The position numbers and the translations under genes were made by a program. From JAIRTY01 sp050257395 (GTDB lineage Bacteria; Actinomycetota; Actinomycetes; Streptosporangiales; Streptosporangiaceae), in contig JBLMWU010000113.1 in the NCBI GenBank assembly GCA_050257395.1, positions 1-34,319 on the forward strand: 34,319 bases of DNA, in the 5' to 3' direction. Shown piece by piece: positions 27,338 through 34,319 of this stretch. How positions within the stretch are numbered: position 1 is the first letter of the stretch; each line of letters starts with the position of its first letter. The notes beneath the pieces are model-generated. The model searched no databases. It saw only the letters and a program-made list of their open reading frames with translations, and was not told the origin of the DNA.

Positions 27338-29641
27338 TCAGCTCCTGACCACCGCGTCCAGGCTGTCGCGGACCGCGGCGGTCAGCGGGTCGCCGGGAGC
27401 CAGCACCCGCTCGCAGTCGGTGAGCGCGCTGCGCAGCAGCCGGGCGGCCTCGGCCTGGCGGCCGGTGGCGTAGTAGGCGTGCGCCAGGTTCGCCCGCGCC
27501 GCCAGCGTGTCCGGGTGGTCGGCGCCCAGCACCCGCTGGCAGTCCGCCCGGGTCCGCTCGTACAGTTCCAGCGCGCTGGCCATCCGGCCGGCGGAATGGT
27601 AGGCGGACGCGAGGTTGCCGCGGGCGCCGATCGTGTCCGGGTGGTCGGGGCCCTGCTGCCGTTCCCGGCCGGCCAGCGCACGCTCGTACAGGGGAATGGC
27701 GTCCTTGAGGCGGCGCGCGGAATGGTGGGCCGACGCCAGGTCGCTCACGGCGTCAATGGTGTCGAGGTGGCTGGGGCCGAGCACCCGCTCATACCCGGCC
27801 AGCGCCCGCTGGCCGTGCGTGATCGCGTCCTTGAGCTTGCCTGCGGCCAGGCAGGCGCGGGCCAGGCTGCGCCGGGTGGCCATGGTGTCGGGATGGTCCG
27901 GCCCCTGCCGCCGCTCGCGCTCGGCCAGGGTGCGGGTGGCCAGCCTGACGGCCCTGGGGTAGTCCCCGGCCGCCAGGTGGGCGGCCACCAGGCTGTCCTG
28001 GACGGCGAGGAGGTCACGCATGTCGGACTGCCCGCGCTGGCCCGCGGCGAGCGCTTCGTCCAGGGCGGCGATCGCGTCACCGGGCCGGCCCGCGGCGAGC
28101 AGTGCCCGGCCGAGGTCCGCCCGCACCGTGACGGTGCTGGGATGATCGGGGCCCACCAGGGCGGCCCTGGCCTCCAGGGCACGCTGGTAGTACCGGGCCG
28201 CGTCGGTGACGAGCCCGGCGGCCAGGGTGGCGCTGGCCACCCCGTCGGCGGCCAGCAGCGTGTCCGGGTGGGCGGGGCCCAGCGCGCGCTCGCTGGCGGA
28301 GGCGAGCTCCTGCCACTGGCTCACCGCCAGCGCGGGCAGCCCGGCGTTGTCCAGGCTCTGCGCCGCCCGGAACAGGACGGTGTGTGCCTTGTCCGCCCAC
28401 AGCGCACCGCCCGCCGCGGCCTGCAGGGTGACCACGCAGGAGCGCAGCGCGGCGGCCATCTCCGGCTGCCCGCCGTCCTCCGGCCACGCCTGCAGCACCG
28501 CGTGCGCCGCTGCCCGGGCCGCCTGGCCGCGGACCGGCCCGGGCGCGGCCGCCATGACCGCCGCCTGGACCGAGCCGTGCAGCCGGACCGTGCGGGCCGG
28601 GCTGGCCGTGTCGATCGTCAGCAGCCCGGTGCGCTCCAGGCTGGCCAGGGCTTCCCGGGCGCGGGCTGGGTCGGCCGCGGCGGCGGCCGGGCCGGCGATG
28701 AACCCGGCCGCGGCCGGGGCGGAGAACACCGCACCGGGGATCCCGTCACAGCCGAGAAAGGCGGCCAGCGTCAGGCACGCCTGGGGCAGGCCGCCTGGTG
28801 ACAGGGACTCCGCGCGCTCGGCTGCCAGGGTCCAGGTGACCGACTTGGCCGACGGCTGCGCCCCGAGCGTCCTGGCGAGCTGCTCCTGCCGCTGGGCGAA
28901 CAGGTCCCGGTAGTCGCGGCAGGTCAGGCCGGAGCCGGCGATGGTGGCGCTGGCCTGGAGCAGGGCCAGCGGCTCGCACCCGAGGTCGTGCACCAGGTCC
29001 ACCGCGCCCATCCGCTGGTCCGGGTAGGCGCTCAGCCGCCCGCGGAGGTACTCCAGCGCCTCGTGCGGGCTGAACACCTCCACCGGGAAGACCTGCGGAT
29101 CCGGGGCCCCCTGCACCATGGCCTCGGACAGGGCGGTGACCACCACCCGGCCGGCCGGGCCGGCCGGCCACAGCCCGGTCAGGTCCGCCGGGCCGGTCAC
29201 GTCGTCCAGCACCACCAGCCACCGTTCGCTGGTGCCGGCCAGCAGGGACAGGAACCGGGCGGCGGCGGTTTCGGCGTCCCCCGCGGGCACGGTCCCGGTC
29301 CGGTCGGCCAGCGCCTGGACGTACCCGGCGAGCACCGACGCGCGGCTGCTGGCCGTCACCCACACCAGCAGATCGAGCTCACCAGCCTGCCACCAGGTGC
29401 GGGCGAGGTGCGCGGCGAGCTGGGTCTTGCCGGTGCCGCCCGGCCAGTCCGGCGCCAGCTGCGGCGGCGCGGTCAGCGCCAGCAGCCGGCCGGGAGCCAG
29501 CCCGGACGCCGGGTCCACGCCGGTGTCCGGCCTGGGGACGAAGGAGGCGGCCAGCGGGGGGACGGTGCCCGACTGGACCGCGGCAGCCGCCGGCCGGTCG
29601 CCCTGCCCGGGCGTCATCGCGGCTGATGGCGGGGTAACCAC
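27338..29641 (-). CDS. NB-ARC/TPR (STAND) ATPase
   Basis: 767 residues. Short leader with FVPRPDTG, then an NB-ARC/STAND ATPase. The P-loop is GGTGKTQ (Gly68-Thr73, Lys72), hhhDD Walker B is WLVVLDDV (Asp146-Asp147), VVVTALS is the sensor-like strand, and EPLALLQA is the GxP-type motif. A helical region (about 290-430) includes an LHGSVQAAV winged-helix-like segment. Seven or eight 42-residue TPRs finish the protein, each with G(P/A)DHPDT. No effector domain is visible at the N-terminus, unlike most defence NLR-like proteins. GTG at 29641 or ATG at 29617 could start it; neither has a good Shine-Dalgarno. Probable oligomerising signal sensor; such proteins often act in regulation of secondary metabolism or in defence. 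Confidence 0.85.
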   Translation of the reverse strand: MVTPPSAAMTPGQGDRPAAAAVQSGTVPPLAASFVPRPDTGVDPASGLAPGRLLALTAPPQLAPDWPGGTGKTQLAAHLARTWWQAGELDLLVWVTASSRASVLAGYVQALADRTGTVPAGDAETAAARFLSLLAGTSERWLVVLDDVTGPADLTGLWPAGPAGRVVVTALSEAMVQGAPDPQVFPVEVFSPHEALEYLRGRLSAYPDQRMGAVDLVHDLGCEPLALLQASATIAGSGLTCRDYRDLFAQRQEQLARTLGAQPSAKSVTWTLAAERAESLSPGGLPQACLTLAAFLGCDGIPGAVFSAPAAAGFIAGPAAAAADPARAREALASLERTGLLTIDTASPARTVRLHGSVQAAVMAAAPGPVRGQAARAAAHAVLQAWPEDGGQPEMAAALRSCVVTLQAAAGGALWADKAHTVLFRAAQSLDNAGLPALAVSQWQELASASERALGPAHPDTLLAADGVASATLAAGLVTDAARYYQRALEARAALVGPDHPSTVTVRADLGRALLAAGRPGDAIAALDEALAAGQRGQSDMRDLLAVQDSLVAAHLAAGDYPRAVRLATRTLAERERRQGPDHPDTMATRRSLARACLAAGKLKDAITHGQRALAGYERVLGPSHLDTIDAVSDLASAHHSARRLKDAIPLYERALAGRERQQGPDHPDTIGARGNLASAYHSAGRMASALELYERTRADCQRVLGADHPDTLAARANLAHAYYATGRQAEAARLLRSALTDCERVLAPGDPLTAAVRDSLDAVVRS
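27384..28286 (-). repeat. 126-bp tandem repeats encoding kinesin-light-chain-type TPRs
   Basis: The stretch around GTGTCCGGGTGG (reverse of the HPDT codons) recurs at 27507, 27633, about 27759, 27885, 28137 and 28263, with degenerate copies near 27384 and 28011. Every step is 126 bases or twice that, so the array has no indel in eight units. This is the DNA counterpart of the 42-residue TPR period. Confidence 0.8.
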
Positions 29642-29897
29642 ACCCGCTCACCCGCGCCCTGGGAAATGCGCACCGCCACCTCCGCCGGCCGGTGAATTGG
29701 CTGCCGGCCCAACCATACGGTGCTTTCCGCCCGCCTTGGCGATAAATGTCAGCTAATGGCGGCCGGAACTGCGCAACGGCAACGGCAGTCACCAGCAGTG
29801 AATGAGGCGGCGCGGGACGGGGCGGCCGGGCCGGTTCGGGCGGTCCCACCGGGGTAGAAGCTCCCCCGCTATTTGTCTCCTATGCCCGGAGGATCCC

Positions 29898-31175
29898 ATG
29901 AGCGGTTCACAGCCGATCAGGCGGCGCACATTCCTGGCCGGGGCGGCAGGCTTAGCCGGGGCGGCGGCACTCTCCGCCCGGCGCAGCCCGGCCGCTGCCG
30001 CGGCGCTGCCGGGCCCGGGCTCATCCGGGATCGACCACATCGTGCTGGTCATGATGGAGAACCGCTCGTTCGACCACTACCTCGGCTGGCTGCCGGGCGC
30101 CGACGGGAAGCAGGCGGGCCTGTCCTACACCGACTCCGCCGGGGTCAGCCACCCGACCTATCACCTCACCACCTACCAGGGCTGTGACCACCCCGACCCG
30201 GACCACTCCTATGCGGGCGGCCGGGTCGAATACGACAACGGGCTGTGCGACGGCTGGCTGCGCGCCGGCGCCAACGACACCTACGCGATCGGCTACTACA
30301 CCGACGCCGACCTGGCGTTCCATGCCAATGCCGCGCCGTACTGGACGGCCTTCGACCGCTACTTCGCGGCCACCATGGCCGAGACCTATCCGAACCGCTT
30401 CTACCAGCACTCGGCCCAGACCGACCGGGTCGACGACTCGACGGCGATCGCCACCATGCCGACCATCTGGGACCTGCTCGCCAGCGCGGGGGTCTCTCAC
30501 CGCTACTACTTCTCGGACGTGCCGTTCCTGGCCCTGTACGGCACCAGGTACCTCCCGATCTCCGCGACCTATCCGCAGTTCCTCGCGGACGCCGCCGCCG
30601 GGACGCTGCCGGCCGTGTCCTTCGTCGACCCGCGCTTCGAGGACGAGAGCAGCGGCACCTCGGCGGACGACCACCCGCATGCCGACATCCGGGCCGGCCA
30701 GTACTTCCTCAACCAGGTCTACCAGGCGGTGACCGGCGGCCCGCTGTGGCCGCGCACCGCGCTGATCATCAACTACGACGAGTGGGGCGGCTTCTTCGAC
30801 CACGTGCCGCCGGGCACGGCGCCGGACCCGCGGCCGGACCTGGGCACCGGCCTGCGCGGCTTCCGCACGCCGTGCCTGCTCATCTCGCCGCTGGCCCAGC
30901 GCCACTACGTGGCTCACGGCGTGTACGACCACACCTCGGTGCTGAAGATGATCGAGTGGCGGTGGAGCCTGCCATCGCTGACGGTCCGGGACGCCGCCGC
31001 CGCGAACCTGGCCGAGGTGCTCGACTTCACCTCCCCGCCGGACCTGACCGCGCCGCGCTGGGACGTCCCGGCCTTCACCGGCCTGCCGTGCACGGACCAG
31101 CAGTACCTCAGCGCCGAGACGTGGTCCCAGCTGGCGGCGCTCGCGCAGGCCGCAGGCTGGCCGGTGGGCGGCTAG
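29898..31175 (+). CDS. Tat-exported phospholipase C / acid phosphatase family esterase
   Basis: 425 residues of the phosphoesterase family that includes PC-specific phospholipase C and AcpA. The twin-arginine signal RRRTFLAGAAGLAGAAAL is at the N-terminus and a cleavage region lies near AAAAALPG. The active-site start DHIVLVMMENRSFDHYLG (metal ligand Glu-Asn; Asp-His) follows. DHPHADIRAGQYF comes in the second half, and INYDEWGGFFDHVPPG is the conserved metal-binding loop. It lacks the C-terminal DUF756 tail found in haemolytic PlcH proteins and is near the short-form length. ATG with GGAGG five bases upstream. Its stop overlaps the stop of the convergent STAND ATPase. Likely secreted folded through Tat, hydrolysing phospholipids or phosphoesters outside the cell. 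Confidence 0.92.
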   Translation: MSGSQPIRRRTFLAGAAGLAGAAALSARRSPAAAAALPGPGSSGIDHIVLVMMENRSFDHYLGWLPGADGKQAGLSYTDSAGVSHPTYHLTTYQGCDHPDPDHSYAGGRVEYDNGLCDGWLRAGANDTYAIGYYTDADLAFHANAAPYWTAFDRYFAATMAETYPNRFYQHSAQTDRVDDSTAIATMPTIWDLLASAGVSHRYYFSDVPFLALYGTRYLPISATYPQFLADAAAGTLPAVSFVDPRFEDESSGTSADDHPHADIRAGQYFLNQVYQAVTGGPLWPRTALIINYDEWGGFFDHVPPGTAPDPRPDLGTGLRGFRTPCLLISPLAQRHYVAHGVYDHTSVLKMIEWRWSLPSLTVRDAAAANLAEVLDFTSPPDLTAPRWDVPAFTGLPCTDQQYLSAETWSQLAALAQAAGWPVGG

Positions 31176-33217
31176 CGGCTGGGCGGCTGGCGCGGCTGGC
31201 TGGCCAGCGCCTCCGCCATCCGCTCGACGGCGGCGCGCAGCCGCCGGAAGTAGGCGGCGCGGCTCAGGCACAGCCGCACCGCCGCCTGCTCGTGGCTCGG
31301 GGCGGGTTCGAGGTAGCCCTTGACCAGCACACTGCGCAGCAGCTTCTCGTTGTCGCTGTCCCCGAACGCGCGCTCGGCCGTCTCCCACAGCAGCCGCCGC
31401 ACGTACTCGGCGCGCTCGGCCGGGCTGCCGCCGCGGGCCAGCGGGCTGCGCGCCAGCTTGTGCGGGACCTGGAAGTTGCGCAGGGCCTCCCGCACCGCCT
31501 CGAGCCCCACTGGCGGCTCCGCGCTGGCGGGCGCCGGCGGCTCCGCCCGGGGGGCGGGCAGGCCGAGTTCGGCGTAGACCACGGCCCGCAGCGCGGCCAG
31601 CAGCCCGCCGGGGCCGTAGTCGATCCGGTGGCATTCCACCCGGCGGCCGGAGATCTCCAGGTCCAGCCCGGGCAGGTGCTGGGCGGCCAGCGTCCGCGCG
31701 AATCTCACCGCGCCCGGGTTCCGGGGGTTGATGGGCAGATAGGCGAAGCGCGGGTTGCGGGCGCCCGAGCGCAGCACGCCCGCCATCCCCAGCATCGCCT
31801 GCAGCCCGCCCGAGCGGGCGCCGGTAAAGTCCACCGAGTCGTGCCACAGCACCGACTCACCCAGCGCGGCGTCCTGCCGCGCGTGTGCCAGCCACGGGCC
31901 CACCAGCGGGTCCTCGTCGGCGAACGCGGGCGCGGTGGCGGGGCTCATGCAGACCAGGTAGCCGCAGACCTGGTCGTCGCGGTCCCGCGCGACCGCCACC
32001 CGTTCCGGCGACTGCTCGAAGAAGCGGCGGGTCAGCTCCCACCACTGCCCGAACTGGCGCTGCCCCAGCAGCGCGGCGATCCGCCCGGCGTCGCCGCGGC
32101 GCAGGTTGTCGATCCGGTAGCTGATGCTGCCCTCCCAGCCGAACCCCCACCGGATCGCAGGATTCTCCACCAGATGGGCCATGTCGATCACCAGCAGCGG
32201 GTTTCCCTGGCAGGCGCGCTCGTAGAGGTGGTCGATGATCCGGCGCCGGAGCTCCCGTTCCCGCTCCTGGTCGCGGTGGCGCAGGTCGGCGTGCAGCGCC
32301 TTGCGCACGAGCTCGTGCAGCGTCAGGCCCTCGCCGAGCGGCTCGGTGAACGTGAACGAGCGCAGCCGGTCGTATGCCGCCGCGGCGTCGCTGTCGGGCA
32401 GCACGGCGTCCAGCAGCCCGGCGGTGGTCACCCGGGCGATGGCGGCCACCCCGAGCGCGGACAGGCTCACGCCGTCCAGGTCGGACTCCACCAGGCGGTG
32501 GATCAGCGACCGGACGGTCTCGGGGTTGCCCATGCCGGTGACCGGGTTCCAGCCGCCGTCGGACGCCACCGTGTCCGCCGCGAGCGCCAGGGCCAGCGGC
32601 GAGCCGCCCGCCCACTCGGCGATCGCGGGCGCCCGCCGGTCGGTGACCCCGTGCACCTCCAGCAGCCGCAGCGCGTCGCCGGGAGGCAGCCCGGTCACCT
32701 CGAGCATGGCGGCCACGCCCTCCCAGCCGCCGGTAAACCAGGCCGGGTCGGGGGCGCCCCGGCCGGAGATCACCACCAGCGCCCGCGCGGGCAGCGCGGG
32801 CAGCAGCCCGGCCCGCAGGTACCCGGCCAGGGCGGTCATCCGCTCGAACGAGTCGATCAGCAGCAGCGGCCGGGGGCTCCGCCGGACAGCCGCGAGGACC
32901 GGTTCCAGCGCGTCCGGCTCGGGCGGCAGCTCGCGGCCGTCCAGCCGGAAGACGTCCCACCCCCGGCGGCTGGCCCGGCGGGCCAGCTCACGCAGGAGGG
33001 TGCTCTTGCCGATCCCGCCGGGGCCGTGCACCAGGATCACGCTGGCGGGCGGGTCCTCCCCCAGGCAGCGTTCCAGGAAGGCGAGCTCCCCGGCGCGGCC
33101 GGTGAACCGGCGGCGGTCCCGCTCCCCGACCCGGTCGGCGAGCGTGCCGCTGTCCGCCAGGGCCACCGCCGTCAGCGGCGGTCCCTGCTCGCCCAGAGCC
33201 CCTGTCGTCACGGACAC
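31172..33217 (-). CDS. AAA/STAND-type ATPase with HTH-like C-terminus
   Basis: 681 residues. The leader contains RRFTGRAGELAFLERCLG, followed by the P-loop GPGGIGKST (65-73, Lys71), Walker B PLLLIDSFER (Asp122, Glu125), ALVVISGRG as sensor strand, and WAGGSPLALALAAD with the STAND GxP-like motif. Residues of about 400-560 (VARDRDDQVCGYLVCMS; YLPINPRNPGAVRFARTLA) have the rhythm of a GNAT-like fold but lack a clear acetyl-CoA loop. The last 45 residues (EQAAVRLCLSRAAYFRRLRAAVERMAEAL) match the HTH-like tail seen on some actinobacterial ATPases. GTG start with a GGGGGA somewhat far upstream; another GTG lies two codons later. Could be a ligand-gated transcription factor or a defence NTPase; the phospholipase gene overlaps its stop. 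Confidence 0.75.
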   Translation of the reverse strand: MSVTTGALGEQGPPLTAVALADSGTLADRVGERDRRRFTGRAGELAFLERCLGEDPPASVILVHGPGGIGKSTLLRELARRASRRGWDVFRLDGRELPPEPDALEPVLAAVRRSPRPLLLIDSFERMTALAGYLRAGLLPALPARALVVISGRGAPDPAWFTGGWEGVAAMLEVTGLPPGDALRLLEVHGVTDRRAPAIAEWAGGSPLALALAADTVASDGGWNPVTGMGNPETVRSLIHRLVESDLDGVSLSALGVAAIARVTTAGLLDAVLPDSDAAAAYDRLRSFTFTEPLGEGLTLHELVRKALHADLRHRDQERERELRRRIIDHLYERACQGNPLLVIDMAHLVENPAIRWGFGWEGSISYRIDNLRRGDAGRIAALLGQRQFGQWWELTRRFFEQSPERVAVARDRDDQVCGYLVCMSPATAPAFADEDPLVGPWLAHARQDAALGESVLWHDSVDFTGARSGGLQAMLGMAGVLRSGARNPRFAYLPINPRNPGAVRFARTLAAQHLPGLDLEISGRRVECHRIDYGPGGLLAALRAVVYAELGLPAPRAEPPAPASAEPPVGLEAVREALRNFQVPHKLARSPLARGGSPAERAEYVRRLLWETAERAFGDSDNEKLLRSVLVKGYLEPAPSHEQAAVRLCLSRAAYFRRLRAAVERMAEALASQPRQPPSR

Positions 33218-33445
33218 CGCAGGTTTTCCCCCACCTGTCGAAACGGTCGCAGGACTGCCCAGCTTTTGCCCTTGTGCCTGCGCTTAAAGCAGGGCGTGAC
33301 GGGCTGCCGGCAATATGGGGCGAGTGCCGGAGCGCACCAATCTGAGACTCAAGTGATATTGCGGCCAGTGCCCGCATACTGCACTGTTGGGCCGAATATG
33401 TCCAGCGCCGTCCGGTACGGGGTGGCGTTCGAGGGGAGCCATACG
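33218..33445. other. Divergent intergenic region, STAND ATPase / DUF6620-like gene
   Basis: 228 bases, clearly AT-richer than neighbours, with divergent promoters expected. Small dyads seen are TGAGACTCA (33343-33351) and CAGTG-N11-CACTG (33366-33386). A weak promoter candidate is TTGCGG (33360-33364 region), 17 bases, CACTGT. None is strong enough to assign. Confidence 0.4.
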
Positions 33446-33859
33446 GTGGGAATGCTCAAGCGGATGAAAGACATGAAGGACATGGTCGAAGCCGCCCCGG
33501 GGATGGTCGAGCAGGCGCGGCAGTTGGGGGCCCAGGCACAGCAGTACGCCGCCACGCAGCAGGCCGCGGCGCAGATGCAGATGGCGCAGATGGGACAGAT
33601 GACGGGGGTCCCGCAGCCCGCCGGGGTCGCGGCGGGCCCCGACTTCGAGCCGATCGCCGGGGTGTCGATCGAGCTGTACGCCGAGATCTCCAAGGGCCTG
33701 GCCGCGGTCGGGTACGACGCCTCCCGGGCGGCCGAGATCGCCGCCACCAAGGGCGTGTCCGCGGAGGCGTGGGCGCAGGCGATGGCGGGCTGGAACCAGC
33801 GCGTCACGGCCAACCCGGCCGTGGCCCAGCGGTTCAACGCGCTGTACCGGGCGGTCTGA
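33446..33859 (+). CDS. DUF6620-like small protein
   Basis: 137 residues. N-terminus MGMLKRMKDMKDMVEAAPGMVEQARQL is an amphipathic Met/Lys-rich helix, followed by a Gln/Ala/Met-rich coiled stretch (about 28-55). The C-terminal domain (about 63-137) has EPIAGVSIELYAEISKGLAAVGYD and AATKGVSAEAWAQAMAGWNQRV, resembling DUF6620-type proteins (GVSLExYA ... GIxxExWxxxxxGWxxRM). GTG chosen because GAGGGGAG lies seven bases upstream and it yields the common MGML opening; the ATG at 33452 is the alternative. The next gene starts two bases after its stop. Function unknown; the helix may bind membranes or a partner protein. Confidence 0.7.
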   Translation: MGMLKRMKDMKDMVEAAPGMVEQARQLGAQAQQYAATQQAAAQMQMAQMGQMTGVPQPAGVAAGPDFEPIAGVSIELYAEISKGLAAVGYDASRAAEIAATKGVSAEAWAQAMAGWNQRVTANPAVAQRFNALYRAV

Positions 33860-33861
33860 CC

Positions 33862-34275
33862 GTGGGCCTCTTCAGGAGCATGCGGGACCTGCAGAAGCAG
33901 GCCCACGAGATAGAGGCGGCCATGCCGCCGGTGGGGCAGCGGCTGGCTGACGCGCAGGCCCGGATGTCCGCCGCCAGCCAGATGATGGCCGCGCAGACCC
34001 AGCAGGCGAACGCCGCCATGGCCGCCGCCACCAGCGGCGCCGACGTGACCGCGACGATCACGGGGATGCGGCAGATCGGCGCGGTGAACTTCGACCTGAT
34101 GATGGAGTTCGACCTCACCGTCACGCCGCCTGGCCTGCCGCCCTATCCGGCGACCGCCCAGCAGACGATCAGCCAGATGCAGCTCGTGCAGGTGCGCCCG
34201 GGGGTGACCGTGCACGCCAAGGTCGACCCGGGCAACCCGTCGGCCGTGTGGCTCGACCTGACAAGCATCAGCTGA
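33862..34275 (+). CDS. Conserved small protein with N-terminal helix and 'pG..V.VDP' beta domain
   Basis: 137 residues, the same length as its upstream neighbour. N-terminal MGLFRSMRDLQKQAHEIEAAMPPVGQ and an Ala/Gln/Met-rich helix (about 30-62), then a beta-rich domain (about 70-137). This contains GAVNFDLMMEFDLTV, PPGLPPYPATAQQTI and VRPGVTVHAKVDPGNPSAVWLDL. The last pattern (PY ... Q ... PGxxVxVxVDPxxPxxVxLD) recurs in many actinobacterial proteins of unknown role. GTG at 33862 gives MGLF; an upstream open frame to 33769 overlaps the neighbour and is not needed. Two-base gap to the upstream gene indicates co-translation. The two probably act together. Confidence 0.7.
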   Translation: MGLFRSMRDLQKQAHEIEAAMPPVGQRLADAQARMSAASQMMAAQTQQANAAMAAATSGADVTATITGMRQIGAVNFDLMMEFDLTVTPPGLPPYPATAQQTISQMQLVQVRPGVTVHAKVDPGNPSAVWLDLTSIS

Positions 34276-34295
34276 CCACCGCGGCGCGCAGAACT

Positions 34296-34314
34296 GCCCA
34301 CCCCGGGGGCGGGC
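34296..34314 (+). terminator. Possible hairpin after the last gene
   Basis: GCCC-a-CC ... GG-c-GGGC can fold with a mismatch and a CCGGG loop, 20 bases past the stop. The window ends five bases later, so no trailing sequence can be judged. Confidence 0.2.
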
Positions 34315-34319
34315 GCGGG

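Noticed and set aside
27384..28286. CRISPR or minisatellite reading of the 126-bp repeats
   Set aside because: Repeats are coding, degenerate, and lack spacers; they match the TPR period.
30245..33445. Plus-strand frame running 3.2 kb through the phospholipase and STAND genes into the DUF6620-like gene
   Set aside because: Only its last 138 codons are a real gene. The rest is low-complexity Arg/Ala/Gly text and antisense or out-of-frame to well-supported genes.

Overview
The window is very GC-rich coding DNA (third codon positions almost all G/C, frequent GTG starts). It carries actinobacterial hallmarks: a TIGR03086/mycothiol-isomerase-like DinB protein, an ECF sigma factor with a SnoaL-like tail, NB-ARC/TPR and AAA/STAND ATPases, a Tat-exported phospholipase C, and small coupled proteins that begin MGxxxxM. 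It most resembles a chromosomal segment of a filamentous actinomycete (Streptosporangiales/Streptomyces-like). The exact genus cannot be fixed from the sequence. No rRNA, tRNA, insertion sequence, integrase, phage gene or CRISPR array was seen.

Layout. (1) 1-8501, polyketide/fatty-acid locus: the 3' end of a type I PKS (dehydratase-like domain), a 1,863-residue single-chain biotin carboxylase-BCCP-carboxyltransferase of eukaryotic-type layout, then on the opposite strand an Sfp-type phosphopantetheinyl transferase and a DHA2-type exporter. These can supply an extender unit (ACC), activate carrier proteins (PPTase) and perhaps export product (MFS). (2) 8573-12526: LysR regulator, ornithine cyclodeaminase/mu-crystallin family enzyme, methyltransferase with a clear dyad in its promoter, a 40-residue membrane protein, and an SDR oxidoreductase. 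(3) 12732-19449, one strand: ECF sigma factor plus DinB-like protein, then a tightly packed MacA-MacB-like efflux operon (adaptor, ATPase, permease, lipoprotein) followed by a two-domain VOC protein. Strong inverted repeats lie just before the efflux operon. (4) 19505-27270, housekeeping and accessory metabolism: NAD malic enzyme, CPA1-type antiporter with TrkA-C tail, epoxide hydrolase, hotdog thioesterase, PIG-V-like mannosyltransferase, and a stand-alone nucleotidyltransferase-fold protein. (5) 27338-34275: two signal-transduction-type ATPases (NB-ARC with exactly periodic TPRs; AAA/STAND with an HTH-like tail) flank a Tat-secreted phosphatidylcholine-phospholipase-C-family enzyme. Last come two adjacent genes of identical length (137 codons each), the first DUF6620-like.

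The most unusual parts are the PKS/eukaryote-type ACC/PPTase module, the paired STAND ATPases around a secreted phospholipase and next to an orphan nucleotidyltransferase, and the terminal two-gene cassette. Functional links between them are inferred from position only.
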